Source of the DNA: Lithobates sylvaticus
Lineage: Eukaryota > Chordata > Amphibia > Anura > Ranidae
DNA: 64,000 bases
NCBI GenBank assembly: GCA_028564925.1
Contig: CM053028.1
Coordinates: 628,069,380 to 628,133,379, forward strand
Direction of reading: 5' to 3'
Of the stretch, positions 1 to 10,009 are shown piece after piece (the first letter of the stretch is position 1; every line of letters starts with the position of its first letter). The notes beneath the pieces were generated by a model. It saw nothing but the letters and a program-made list of their open reading frames with translations. It ran no database searches and was not told the DNA's origin. Position numbers and translations under genes: made by a program.

Positions 1-1254
1 CTTCTCTGCGTCTAAGGCCAACAGCAGAGAAGGCCCTTGCCGTAGATTGGCTAAGTGGATCACATTAATTAATCTCCTAGTGGCGTCTGATGTCTGGCGC
101 CCCTTAGTGAAGCCCGTCTGATCAGCATTGATAACGCTGGGTAATATGTCCATTAGACGGTTCGCTATCAATTTGGCGTATATTTTTACATCGTTATTCA
201 ATAGTGAAATGGGTCTGAAGTTGGCCGGGGTGTTTGGTTCCTTCCCTGGCTTGGGTAGAGTTACGATAATTGCTTCAAGCGTTTCTGAGGGGAAGGACGA
301 GGAGGCTGCCGCTGTATTAAAGATTTTGCACAAATAAGGCACAAGGATAAGTTTGTATGTGCGGTAATATTCTCCTATGAATCCGTCTGGTCCAGGGGAT
401 TTGTTGGCAGGGAGTGAGTCTATTGTCCTTCTAATTTCGTCTTCAGTGAAAGGTAGGTTTAGGAAGTCTGCTTGTTGTTGTGAGATTTTTGGTAGAGATA
501 TTTTATGTAGGAAGTCATTTATCAGTCCTATGGTGGGTTGTGGGGTGTTTATGTCGTCTTTCAGATTGTACAATGTGCTATAGTAGTGGCTAAAAGCGTT
601 GGCTATGTCTTGTGGGTGTTGCATGTGGTGTTTTGTAGTGGGGTGGATGATGTAGGGAATTTTTGTTTTGAGTCTGTGTCCTTTGATTTGATGTGAAAGC
701 AATTTGTCTGCTCTGTTGCCCTGAGCGTAGTGAGTCATTTTGAGTCTCTTTGTGTTCTTTTCAAATTCCTCCAGTAGGAGGTTTCGGAGTTCTTGTCTCA
801 GTCGTGTCAGTGTAGTGGAGAGTGTTTGGGATGATTGATTTTTGTTTTGGGCTTCTATTTTAAATATTTTGGTTGTAAGATCTTTTAATTTCTGTTGCCT
901 CAGCCTCCTCGCCCTTGCCCCCAGTTTGATAAAGATTCCTCGGATGAATGCTTTGTGGGCATTCCAGAGAACGAAATGATTGGGCATTGAAGGTTCATTT
1001 AAAGAAAAAAATTCCTTCAAGTGTTCCTCAATATGAATCTTGTTACTTGGGTTTTGCATGAGGAAAGAGTTCGCTCTCCAAAGGGGTCTGGTGTCAATGT
1101 TGGATGCGTCTTTCAAGGAGAGGGTGATGGACGCATGGTCAGACCATGTGATCATGTTTATTGTTGAAGCTACAGTTCTGGATAGCGTGCGTTGGTCTAC
1201 CAAAAAGAGATCAATCCTGGTGTATGTGTGATGTGGCGAAGAAAAAAAAGAATA
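1..1254 (-). pseudogene. L1 copy Z ORF2, middle part (end of endonuclease to start of RT), runs off window
   Basis: Read on the minus strand, one frame stays open from about 1254 to the window edge, roughly 415 codons. It begins in the last part of the APE-type endonuclease (YTRID-like and WSDHASITL, the SDH catalytic box). It continues through the linker (WNAHKAFIRGIF, typical of L1 ORF2) into the reverse transcriptase, with NKSPGPDGF, NFRPISLLNNDVKIYAKL, DQTGFTKGR and LALDAEK at the edge. The protein would nick target DNA and copy L1 RNA by target-primed reverse transcription. The N-terminus of the same ORF lies at 9381-9503, on the far side of hAT-1. About 165 codons of endonuclease expected between the two parts are absent, so this copy is broken. 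Confidence 0.88.
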
Positions 1255-1262
1255 AGGATGGG

Positions 1263-1526
1263 CCCGGTGCTCGATGCGAACCCATGTTCGCATCGAGCAC
1301 CGGGTGTTCGCTCGCTCGGCGAGCCCAGAACTATTTTGGCCGCTCGCATCACGTTCGTGTGATGCGAGCGGCCCCGCAATGCATTGCGGCCGGCGCGGCC
1401 GGCGCAGTGCATTGCTGGCTGATGATTGGCCAAGCATGCACTGTGACCCCGCATGCTTGGCCAATCACAGCCCCGGAAACTCGAAGAGCCATAATTGGCT
1501 ACAGGCAGGACGCCTGTAGCCAATTA
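1263..1526. repeat. Cluster of perfect hairpins, two with CCAAT-box arms, upstream of the hAT-1 TATA box
   Basis: Perfect inverted repeats follow one another. Arms at 1263-1281 and 1286-1304 are 19 bp with a 4-nt spacer. Arms at 1338-1352 and 1359-1373 are 15 bp. 1374-1389 is a 16-bp palindrome (CCGCAATGCATTGCGG). Arms at 1425-1439 and 1451-1465 are 15 bp and contain ATTGG/CCAAT. Arms at 1492-1506 and 1512-1526 are 15 bp and again contain ATTGG/CCAAT. CCAAT is the NF-Y core. The block ends about 40 bp before a TATA box, so it probably is the proximal promoter of the transposase gene. Cruciform or transposase-binding roles are possible but unproven. Confidence 0.85.
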
Positions 1527-1565
1527 CAGCTCAGGGGCTTTAGTACACGCCCCCCCCCCCCCCCC

Positions 1566-1572
1566 TATAAAA
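1566..1572 (+). promoter_or_regulatory. TATA box of the hAT-1 transposase gene
   Basis: TATAAAA directly follows a run of about 15 C and a GC-rich block with CCAAT hairpins. Transcription would be expected to start near 1595-1605. The leader then runs 1600-4067. Its first part (1600-1724) is unique and A/T-rich with GAGAGATT-type repeats, and the rest is the 64-bp array. Position and context support a promoter; start-site use is inferred. Confidence 0.65.
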
Positions 1573-1724
1573 GGCCGCCACGCCGTCTGCGCCGGTCACA
1601 TGCTGTTCCGGCGTAGATAGAGCAGGATAGATCTGTGACACTCTGCTGGATTTAGTTAGTTAGAGAGATTTACTTAGAGAGATTGAGTTAGATAGATTCA
1701 TTTACAAAAATTGATTTAGAAAGA

Positions 1725-4062
1725 GGGGCTTGTAGTGTGTTCGTGGCAGGCAGGCAGAGCTCCTATATTTTGTTCCCAGAAGCACCTATAGGACTTGTAG
1801 TGTGTTCGTGGCAGGCAGGCAGAGCTCCTATATTTTGTTCCCAGAAGCACCTATAGGACTTGTAGTGTGTTTGTGGCAGGCAGGCAGAGCTCCTATATTT
1901 TGTTCCCAGAAGCACCTATAGGACTTGTAGTGTGTTCGTGGCAGGCAGGCAGAGCTCCTATATTTTGTTCCCAGAAGCACCTATAGGACTTGTAGTGTGT
2001 TCCTGGCAGGCAGGCAGAGCTCCTATATTTTGTTCCCAGAAGCACCTATAGGACTTGTAGTGTGTTCGTGGCAGGCAGGCAGAGCTCCTATATTTTTTCC
2101 CAGAAGCACCTATAGGACTTGAAGTGTGTTAGTCCCATCACACAGAGATCATATATTTTGTTCCCAGAAGCACCTATAGGACTTGAAGTGTGTTAGTCCC
2201 ATCACACAGAGATCATATATTTTGTTCCCAGAAGCACCTATAGGACTTGAAGTGTGTTAGTCCCATCACACAGAGATCATATATTTTGTTCCCAGAAGCA
2301 CCTATAGGACTTGAAGTGTGTTAGTCCCATCACACAGACCTATATTTTCTTCCCAGAAGCACCTATAGGACTTGAAGTGTGTTAGTCCCATCACACAGAG
2401 ATCATATATTTTGTTCCCAGAAGCACCTATAGGACTTGAAGTGTGTTAGTCCCATCACACAGAGATCATATATTTTGTTCCCAGAAGCACCTATAGGACT
2501 TGAAGTGTGTTAGTCCCATCACACAGAGATCATATATTTTGTTCCCAGAAGCACCTATAGGACTTGAAGTGTGTTAGTCCCATCACACAGACCTATATTT
2601 TCTTCCCAGAAGCACCCATAGGACTTGAAGTGTGTTAGTCCCATCACACAGAGATCCTATATTTTGTTCCCAGAAGCACCTATAGGACTTGAAGTGTGTT
2701 AGTCCCATCACACAGACCTATATTTTCTTCCCAGAAGCACCTATAGGACTTGAAGTGTGTTAGTCCCATCACACAGAGATCATATATTTTGTTCCCAGAA
2801 GCACCTATAGGACTTGAAGTGTGTTAGTCCCATCACACAGACCTACATTTTCTTCCCAGAAGCACCCATAGGACTTGAAGTGTGTTAGTCCCATCACACA
2901 GAGATCCTATATTTTGTTCCCAGAAGCACCTATAGGACTTGAAGTGTGTTAGTCCCATCACACAGACCTATATTTTCTTCCCAGAAGCACCTATAGGACT
3001 TGAAGTGTGTTAGTCCCATCACACAGAGATCATATATTTTGTTCCCAGAAGCACCTATAGGACTTGAAGTGTGTTAGTCCCATCACACAGAGATCCTATA
3101 TTTTCTTCCCAGAAGCACCTATAGGACTTGAAGTGTGTTAGTCCCATCACACAGAGCTCCTACATTTTCTTCCCAGAAGCACCCATAGGACTTGAAGTGT
3201 GTTAGTCCCATCACACAGAGATCCTATATTTTTTTCCCAGAAGCACCTATAGGACTTGAAGTGTGTTAGTCCCATCACACAGAGCTCCTATATTTTCTTC
3301 CCAGAAGCACCCATAGGACTTGAAGTGTGTTAGTCCCATCACACAGAGCTCCTATATTTTGTTCCCAGAAGCACCTATAGGACTTGAAGTGTGTTAGTCC
3401 CATCACACAGAGCTCCTATATTTTCTTCCCAGAAGCACCCATAGGACTTCTAGTGTGTTAGTGGCATCACACAGAGCTCCTCTATTTTCTTCTCAGCAGC
3501 ACCCACAGGACTTCTAGTGTGTTAGTGGCATCACACAGAGCTCCTCTATTTTCTTTGCAGAAGCACCCACAGGACCTCTAGTGTGTTAGTGGCATCACAC
3601 AGAGCTCCTATATTTTCTTCTCAGCAGCACCCACAGGACTTCTAGTGTGTTAGTGGCATCACACAGAGCTCCTCTATTTTCTTTGCAGAAGCACCCACAG
3701 GACTTCTAGTGTGTTAGTGGCATCACACAGAGCTCCTCTATTTTCTTTGCAGAAGCACCCATAGGACTTCTAGTGTGTTAGTGGCATCACACAGAGCTCC
3801 TATATTTTCTTCTCAGCAGCACCCATAGGACTTCTAGTGTGTTAGTGGCATCACACAGAGCTCCTCTATTTTTCTTTGCAGAAGCACCCATAGGACTTCT
3901 AGTGTGTTAGTGGCATCACACAGAGCTCCTATATTTCTTTGCAGAAGCACCCATAGGACTTCTAGTGTGTTAGTGGCATCACACAGAGCTCCTCTATTTT
4001 CTTTGCAGAAGCACCCATAGGACTTCTAGTGTGTTAGTGGCATCACCGCAGCACCCACAGGA
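1725..4062 (+). repeat. 64-bp tandem array, about 37 units, in the leader of hAT-1
   Basis: A unit of about 64 bp (some of 60 bp) repeats without break up to five bases before the transposase ATG. Three blocks follow one another. Block 1 (about 6 units, to 2113) has GGCAGGCAGGCAGAGCTCC. Block 2 (about 21 units, 2114-3442) has TTAGTCCCATCACACAGAG. Block 3 (about 10 units, 3443-4062) has TTAGTGGCATCACACAGAG. Each unit carries CACCTATAGG or CACCCATAGG next to GGACTT. Block 3 units often contain CTATTTTCTTTGCAG, which looks like a 3' splice site. Neighbouring units are nearly identical, as expected of local unequal exchange. The array is part of the element because it lies between its promoter and its coding region. 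Confidence 0.95.
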
Positions 4063-4067
4063 CTACA

Positions 4068-7000
4068 ATGGCTGGAAGACCACCAAGGGGAGGCAGAGCG
4101 TGCAGAGCCAAGAACACAGGGCAGGCAGGCTCTTTTTCTAGTGGACGTGGCCGTGGCCGTGGACGTGGTCGTGCATCGTCATCAGCACGTGGCCATGGGA
4201 CACGCGCGTCTTTGTTTTCGGCAGCTGGACATGTGGAGCCGCATCATGCTGAAGGCTTGGTAGAATGGATGACCAAGCCCTCCTCATCCTCCTCATCCTC
4301 TCTCACCCAGGCTCAGGGTACTGGCAGAGCATCATCAGCCACCCCTTCCCTAGACCCACCATGTCCTCCTGAGGAGTCCCCCGAACTCTTTGAGCACAGT
4401 GTTGGGTACATGCTCCAGGAGGATGCCCAACGATTCGAAGGCTCGGATGATGATACCCAGCTTGAGGAATCTGGCAGTACTGTTCCACCAGCTGCAGCTT
4501 ACTGCCAGGTTTGCTCTAGTGGTGAAGAGGGAGGGGATGATGAGGTCACTGACTCCACGTGGGTGCCTGAAGGGAGAGAGGATGAGGAGGAGGACGAGGA
4601 GGAGGAGGATGCGGCGTCACATGTCCAACGAGGCAGGATGCCCCCTGGAGGCCAGGTAGAGGCCAGCACAGCAACTGTACAACACCGCAGAGCTCCGCCT
4701 GTGCAGGGCGCTGCCTCTGCACGTTATCAGAAAAGTTCTTTGGTGTGGGCCTTTTTTGAGACGAGTGCATCAGATCGCACCACTGCTATTTGCAATATTT
4801 GTCTCAAGCGTATCTCGCGTGGCCAAAACATCAGCCGCTTGGGCACCACAAGCATGACCAGACATATGGCGACCTGCCATGCAGCTCGTTGGCAGGCACA
4901 CATAAAAGACCCACACCAAAGAACTAAGCGGACCTCTCCTTGCTCCTCCTCAGCTGGGATCTCCATCCCCACTACACCTTCAGTCCTCTCTGAAAGCTGC
5001 TCTGAGAGGACTGAAGGTGTAGAATTAGGTGTGTCACAACCAAGTACTTGCAGTACACCAACGTCCGATTGCAGCAGGCAAATTTCCCTGCCCCAGCTGC
5101 TGGACCGTAGAAAGAAGTACACTCCCAGCCATCCACATGCCCAGCGGTTGAATGCTAGCCTGGCTAAATTGCTAGCACTTTAACTGCTGCCTTTTCAGTT
5201 GGTAGACTCGGCCCCCTTCCGTGAGTTTGTTCAATGTGCGGTTCCTCAGTGGCAGGTTCCCAAACGCCACTTTTTCTCACGGAAGGCGATTCCGTCTCTC
5301 TACCGGCATGTGGAGGGCAATGTCCATGCCTCGCTGGACAGGGCGGTCAGCGGTAAGGTGCATATTACCGCTGACTCATGGTCCAGCAGGCATGGACAGG
5401 GACGGTACCTTTCTTTCACGGCCCATTGGGTCACTCTATTGGCAGCTGGGAGGGATGCAGGACAAGGTGCAGTAGTGTTGGAGGTTGTTCCGCCACCACG
5501 CCTCCAAAACGCTACTACTGCTACTGGTTGTGACACACCTCTCTCCTCCACCCCCTCCTCTTCTTCTTCCTCCAGTGCTCTGTCCTTGGAACCAGCGGTG
5601 CTCCGTAGGCGTACAAGGGGCTACGCAAGTACGCAGGCAAAAAGATGCCATGCCGTGCTTGCGCTGGTGTGTTTGGGGGACAGGAGCCACACTGGGCCAG
5701 AGGTTCTGGCAGCTCTGCAGGGGCAGGCCGAGAGGTGGTTGACGCCACGTCAGCTTAAGCCAGGAATGGTCGTTTCTGACAATGGCACCAACCTCCTCTC
5801 CGCCCTGCGACAGGGGCAGCTCACCCATGTGCCCTGCATGGCTCACGTCCTCAACCTGGTGGTGCAGCGGTTCTTGGGCAGGTTCCCAGGCTTACAGGAT
5901 GTCCTGAGGCAGGCCAGGAAAGTCTGTGTGCATTTCCGCCGATCTTATAATGCCAGTGCTCGGCTGACTGAGCTGCAAAAGGAGCTGAACCTGCCCAAGA
6001 ACCGCCTAATATGTGACATGCCCACCAGGTGGAACTCAACGTTGGCCATGCTGCAGCGACTGCACACGCAGCAGAGGGCCATCAATGAGTACCTTTGCGA
6101 CTATGGCACCAGGACAGGGTCAGGGGAGCTTGGTTTTTTTTTCCCCACGTCAGTGGAGCATGATCAGGGATGCATGCACTGTCCTCTCACCATTTGAGGA
6201 GGCCACGAGGATGGTGAGCAGTGACAGTGCATGCATCAGTGACACTGTCCCTCTTGTCCACCTGTTGGAGCATACGCTGCGTGGGATAATGGACAGGGCA
6301 CTTGAGGCAGAACAGAGGCAGGAAGAGGAGGACTTCCTTGCCTCTCAAGGCCCCCTTTATCCGGACAGTGTTCCTTCTGTCCCACCCATCACACAGGAAG
6401 AGGATGAGGAGGAGGAGGAGGAGGAGGAGGATTGTGTGAGCATGGAGGTGGAGCCTGGCACTCAGCATCAGCAGCAGCAGTCTTTTAGGGATGATGTACA
6501 GTCCCAACAAACCAGTGGACTTGTACGTGGCTGGGAGGAGGTGGCTGGCGATCATGTCATCCTCAGTGACCCAGAAGACTCCGGACCGAATGCCTCAGCT
6601 AACCTACGCTGCATGGCCTCCCTGATCCTGCAAAGCCTGCGGAAGGATCCTCGTGTTCTTCGGATCAAGGAGAGGGACCATTACTGGCTGGCCACTCTCC
6701 TTGATCCGCGGTACAAGGGTAAGGTTGCGGACCTTATCTTGCCGTCGCAGAGGGAGCAGAGGATGAGACATCTCAGGGAGGCCTTGCAGAAAGGTCTGTG
6801 CAACGCGTTCCCAGAAACTGGGAGGCTACAAACTCCTGGTCCTGGGCGACGAGTTGCTGAGGCTTCGGTCAGTAGCAGAAGGAGCGGTGGGGAAGGTGGA
6901 CGTCTGACCGATGCGTTCAGACAATTTTTTAGTCCGCAGCCCCAAGGTATGATCGGTTCCAGCAACCATCGCCAGCGTCTGATATACATGGTGCAGGAAT

Positions 7001-7290
7001 ACCTTGGGGCAAGGTCAGACTTGGACACCTTTCCCACCGAAAATCCTCTGGCTTACTGGGTCCTGAGGATGGATCACTGGCCAGAGCTTGCACAGTATGC
7101 AATTGAGCTACTGGCCTGTCCTGCCTCCAGCGTTCTTTCCGAACGCACATTCAGTGCTGCTGGAGGATTTGTCACCGATCATAGGGTGCGCCTGTCCACC
7201 GCCTCGGTTGATCGACTGACCTTCATCAAAATGAATCAGTCTTGGATCACCACCAGCTACCAGGCACCTGAGGCGGATATAACCGAATAA
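4068..7290 (+). pseudogene. hAT transposase (BED finger + hAT core), broken by one stop and one frameshift
   Basis: This enzyme would bind the ends of hAT-1 and cut and paste it. The ATG at 4068 has a good context (ACAATGG). Residues 1-220 are Ser/Gly/acid-rich and probably disordered. A BED-type zinc finger lies at about 222-275 (CNIC, then HMATCH). The reading stays in frame past a TAA at 5181-5183 into the RNase H-like hAT core: ITADSWSS, VVSDNGTN, CMAHVLNLVVQRFL and TRWNSTLAMLQRL. A 9-T run near 6134 has one T more than the equivalent site in hAT-2 and shifts the frame. The second frame then carries the rest, including the C-terminal dimerisation region (ELLACPASSVLSERTFSAAGG, 7105-7170), ending at 7290. 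Total length of about 1,070 codons is long for the family because of the N-terminal and acidic insertions. With only two lesions this copy is fairly young. Confidence 0.92.
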
Positions 7291-7400
7291 TTTTTAATAT
7301 CACATCCCTTCAAGACTGCCTATGCTGATGCTGAGTGACTGTCCTCTTATGTTCACTGACTATCCTCTTCCTCCTCCTCAATGATCCATGCCACCACACC

Positions 7401-8021
7401 AGTGCCTAAGGCACAATTTTTCAGCCCCTGTTTAACAGGGGCGTGTACATACAATTTTTATAAAAAAATGCTTCGCAACACGTGTGACTGCTGTGCTCCA
7501 AGTACAGTATCTGTGAGGGGTTGCAGTGTTGTGGCACCAGCACCAGTGCCTAAGGCACAATTTTTCAGCCCCTGTTTAACAGGGGCGTGTACTTACAATT
7601 TTTTAAAAAAATGCTTTGCAACACGTGTGACTGCTGTGCTCCAAGTACAGTATCTGTGAGGGGTTGCAGTGTTGTGGCACCAGCACCAGTGCCTAAGGCA
7701 CAATTTTTCAGCCCCTGTTTAACAGGGGCGGGTAATTACAATTTTTTTTAAAAAATGCTTCGCAACACGTGTGACTGCTGTGCTCCAAGTACAGTATCTG
7801 TGAGGGGTTGCAGTGTTGTGGCACCAGCACCAGTGCCTAAGGCACAATTTTTCAGCCCCTGTTTAACAGGGGCGGGTAATTACAATTTTTTAAAAAAATG
7901 CTTTGCAACACGTGTGACTGCTGTGCTCCAAGTACAGTATCTGTGAGGGGTTGCAGTGTTGTGGCACCAGCACCAGTGCCTAAGGCACAATTTTTCAGCC
8001 CCTCTTTAACAGGGGCGGGTA
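7401..8021 (+). repeat. 143-144-bp tandem array, about 4.3 units, 3' of the transposase
   Basis: Units start at 7401, 7545, 7688, 7832 and 7975. Each begins with AGTGCCTAAGGCAC (GTGCCT/AGGCAC inverted repeat), followed by GCCCCTGTTTAACAGGGGC, a perfect 9-bp-arm hairpin around one T. Then come an A/T tract and ACACGTGTGACTGCTGTGC. The same motif in reverse opens hAT-2 at 47540 and 49681, so the array belongs to the hAT family. Small ORFs in it are by-products of the repeat. Confidence 0.93.
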
Positions 8022-8500
8022 ATTACAAATCTTGATCTAATAGTTCACAGCAGGGCCCATTCCTGCGCCCACCAAGAGTAACTATGAGGGCCTACAGTCT
8101 TGTGGCAACACCGTCCACCACCACCGCCAAAGGCCCAATTTTTCTGCCCTGTTCATCAGGTGCTTGCAATTACAAATCTTGATCTAATAACTCACAGCAG
8201 GGCCCATTCCTGCGCCCACCAAGAGTAACTATATGAGGGCCTACAGTCTTGTGGCAACACCGTCCACCACCACCGCCAAAGGCCCAATTTTTCTGCCCTG
8301 TTCATCAGGTGCTTGCAATTACAAATCTTGATCTAATAACTCACAGCAGGGCCCATTCCTGCGCCCACCAAGAGTAACTGTGAGAGCTTACAGTCTTGTG
8401 GCAACACCGTCCACCACCACCACCACCACCCCCCCAATTTTTCTGCCCTGTTCAACAGGTGCATGCAATTACAAATCTTGATCTATTAACTCACAGCAGG
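8022..8500 (+). repeat. 147-150-bp tandem array, about 3.3 units, diverged relative of the preceding array
   Basis: Units start at 8022, 8169, 8318 and 8468 with ATTACAAATCTTGATCTAAT. They share with the upstream array the order: CAATTTTTC-GCCC, then GTTCAWCAGG, then GCAATTACAA. They also share a similar period, so both arrays probably descend from one unit. A CCACCACCACC stretch inside the unit has expanded in the third copy. Confidence 0.9.
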
Positions 8501-9183
8501 GCCCATTCCTGTGCCCACCAGTCTTGTGGCTACACCAACATCTAATAGGGCAAATTTCTGCAGAGTATATACGCCAGGCCCCTACTTTCAAACATCCAAC
8601 TTACAAACGACTCCTACTTGCAAATGGAAAGAGAAAACAGGAAGTGAGAGGAAATCTACCCCTAGGAAGGGAAATTCTATCCTGTTAGATTTAATATGGG
8701 AAAAAGGTATCTCCTCTCTACTGATACTTTATCACCAATCCTTGTTTCAATTAAAACCCCACTTTTTCCAAAAACATTTGTCATTGGGACGGAAAGTGAG
8801 GTGACATGTTCTGAACAGATGTGCAAAGACAGCAAATGTTACAGGGGTGATAACCCCTCCCTATGTTCTCCAAAAAGCTTAAAAATAGATTTTTTTGGGA
8901 TGGAGCTACACTTCATAATGTACCTGTTCAGATTCTACTTAAGAACAAACCTAAAGCCGCAAGTGGTTTTAAATGGCTTCTTTTTTTCCTTTAAAAATGT
9001 CATTTTGTGCAAGGACAGTTCTAAACACGGGAAACACATGCCACTTAACAGGCATACTTTAGACACCCCCCAGGTACCATATTTAAAGGAAAATTTCACT
9101 TTTTTTTTTTCACTTTATGCATCATTAAAATGACTGCTCCCGAAAAAACGTTAGTTTTTAAAAGTTCTTTTTGCATTGATATA
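8501..9183 (+). other. Right non-coding part of hAT-1
   Basis: No gene is visible. The stretch is A/T-rich (T run at 9103-9110, A-rich tracts near 8740) and includes a purine-rich portion around 8620-8660. It carries no repeat of the two upstream arrays. It probably is the 3' non-coding part of the transposon. Confidence 0.6.
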
Positions 9184-9380
9184 TGTCCCCTGGGGCAGGA
9201 CCCGGGTCCCCAAACCTGTTTTATGACATTAACATGCATATTGGCCGTTGTAATTAGCACTTTTGATTTCGAACGTTCGCGTCCATTATAACGTATAGGG
9301 TTCGAAAATTTGCGCGAACTTTCGGTCGGTTCGAAGGTTCTGGTGCGAACCGAACCCGGGGGTGTTCGGCTCATCCCTAC
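9184..9380 (+). repeat. Right terminal region of hAT-1 with inverted terminus
   Basis: The segment is nearly the reverse complement of 51112-51306, which shows it to be a conserved hAT end. It holds GGGGCAGGACCCGGGTCCCC, repeated TTCGAAC/TTCGCG motifs (subterminal repeats) and ends GGGTGTTCGGCTCATCCCTA. The repeated TTCG motifs are likely transposase binding sites by analogy with other hAT elements. Confidence 0.88.
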
Positions 9381-9503
9381 TAAATGTGATTCCTGTGCAC
9401 ACACTACGTCACTTTTCTGCTGTAATGCTTCTTTCCATAATGACTTTCTTTTTACTGGGTGGTTGAGACCCTTGACGTTCATGGACATAAAGTTAATAGC
9501 CAT
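9381..9503 (-). pseudogene. L1 copy Z ORF2, first 41 codons
   Basis: From an ATG at 9503 the minus strand reads MAINFMSMNVKGLNHPVKRK and continues to VVCAQESHL, the start of an APE-type endonuclease (N in the NVKGL box and the E of the QE-H box are present). It stops at the hAT-1 edge. Beyond that, ORF2 resumes at 1254 after a gap of about 165 codons. ORF1 of the same element lies 0.5 kb upstream at 10010-11164. Confidence 0.88.
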
Positions 9504-10009
9504 ATTGGAAATGTAGAGTATGTTTCATTCATTGTCTGGATTCTCGATGAGAGGACCCAGACAATCCAGTATGGAGCTTTAGTGGTATGTGCGGGTGCTT
9601 GTTTTGGTTACTCACTGCATTTGTAGACCAGTCCGTATCTTCTGTGTTGATGCGAGGTATTTGAATGTAAAGAAGGGTATGTGATCCGACATTGAAGATC
9701 CTTTTGGCGGAGGTGACTTGAGTTCCATCCTTGTGGATCCAGCTGGGCAGAGAGAAGGGAGGGGAGAGAGAAGAGAGAAGAAAAAACAAAAGAGAACAGA
9801 AACATATAACCTGTGTGAGGTCAAACAATAGCGCGGGTGAAGATTGGTTCACTGGAGCCTTGTAAAGGCTCATCTTCAATTGTTCCCGTGGGGAATGTCT
9901 GAGTGCAGCTTCTTGCTGCTAAATCAAGTATGAGGGGAAAGTTCTGGCCCATTGGGCTAACCGGAGACCCTCGGGTGGACATGTAACGTTTACTGGTTCT
10001 TGTACGGTT
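9504..10009 (-). other. Inter-ORF spacer of L1 copy Z
   Basis: About 0.5 kb between the ORF1 stop and the ORF2 start. No gene is visible. A purine-rich stretch at 9748-9795 on the plus strand (pyrimidine-rich on the element strand) is a short counterpart of the long pyrimidine tracts in copies A and B. Confidence 0.65.

Larger units (their letters stand above)
1253..9380 (+). mobile_element. hAT-1: autonomous-type hAT DNA transposon, about 8.1 kb, inserted in L1 copy Z
   Basis: The right end reads inward as TAGGGATGAGCCGAACACCC, a hAT-like inverted terminus that is found again at 51112. The left end is less clear: TAAGGATGGGCC at 1253 matches 10 of the first 12 bases of that terminus and then diverges. 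Between them lie a GC-rich promoter with hairpins, a long tandem-repeat leader, a BED-hAT transposase gene and two downstream tandem arrays. Both flanks are minus-strand L1 ORF2 sequence. hAT elements duplicate 8 bp on insertion, but the 8 bp on the two sides (AAAAAGAA and CTAAATGT) do not match, and about 0.5 kb of L1 is missing between the flanks. Either a deletion removed one junction or the left end is not original. I am sure of the family and the right end, less so of the left. Confidence 0.8.

Noticed and set aside
1725-4062. Regularly spaced repeats as a CRISPR array
   Set aside because: The whole 64-bp unit is repeated, without unique spacers, inside a eukaryotic hAT transposon; it is a minisatellite.
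5184-5198. Intron acceptor (CTGCTGCCTTTTCAG) that would skip the stop in the hAT transposase
   Set aside because: The same bases read in frame as LLPFQ, which fits the conserved hAT sequence at this point, so they are coding; the TAA is better seen as a lesion.
4303-6555. Minus-strand open frames opposite the transposase
   Set aside because: They are shadows of the GC-rich coding strand, with no recognisable domain.
7381-7946. Small repeated open frames (KAQFFSPCLTGA...) as a peptide family
   Set aside because: They follow the 144-bp repeat and end in its A/T tract; no start context or conservation beyond the DNA repeat.
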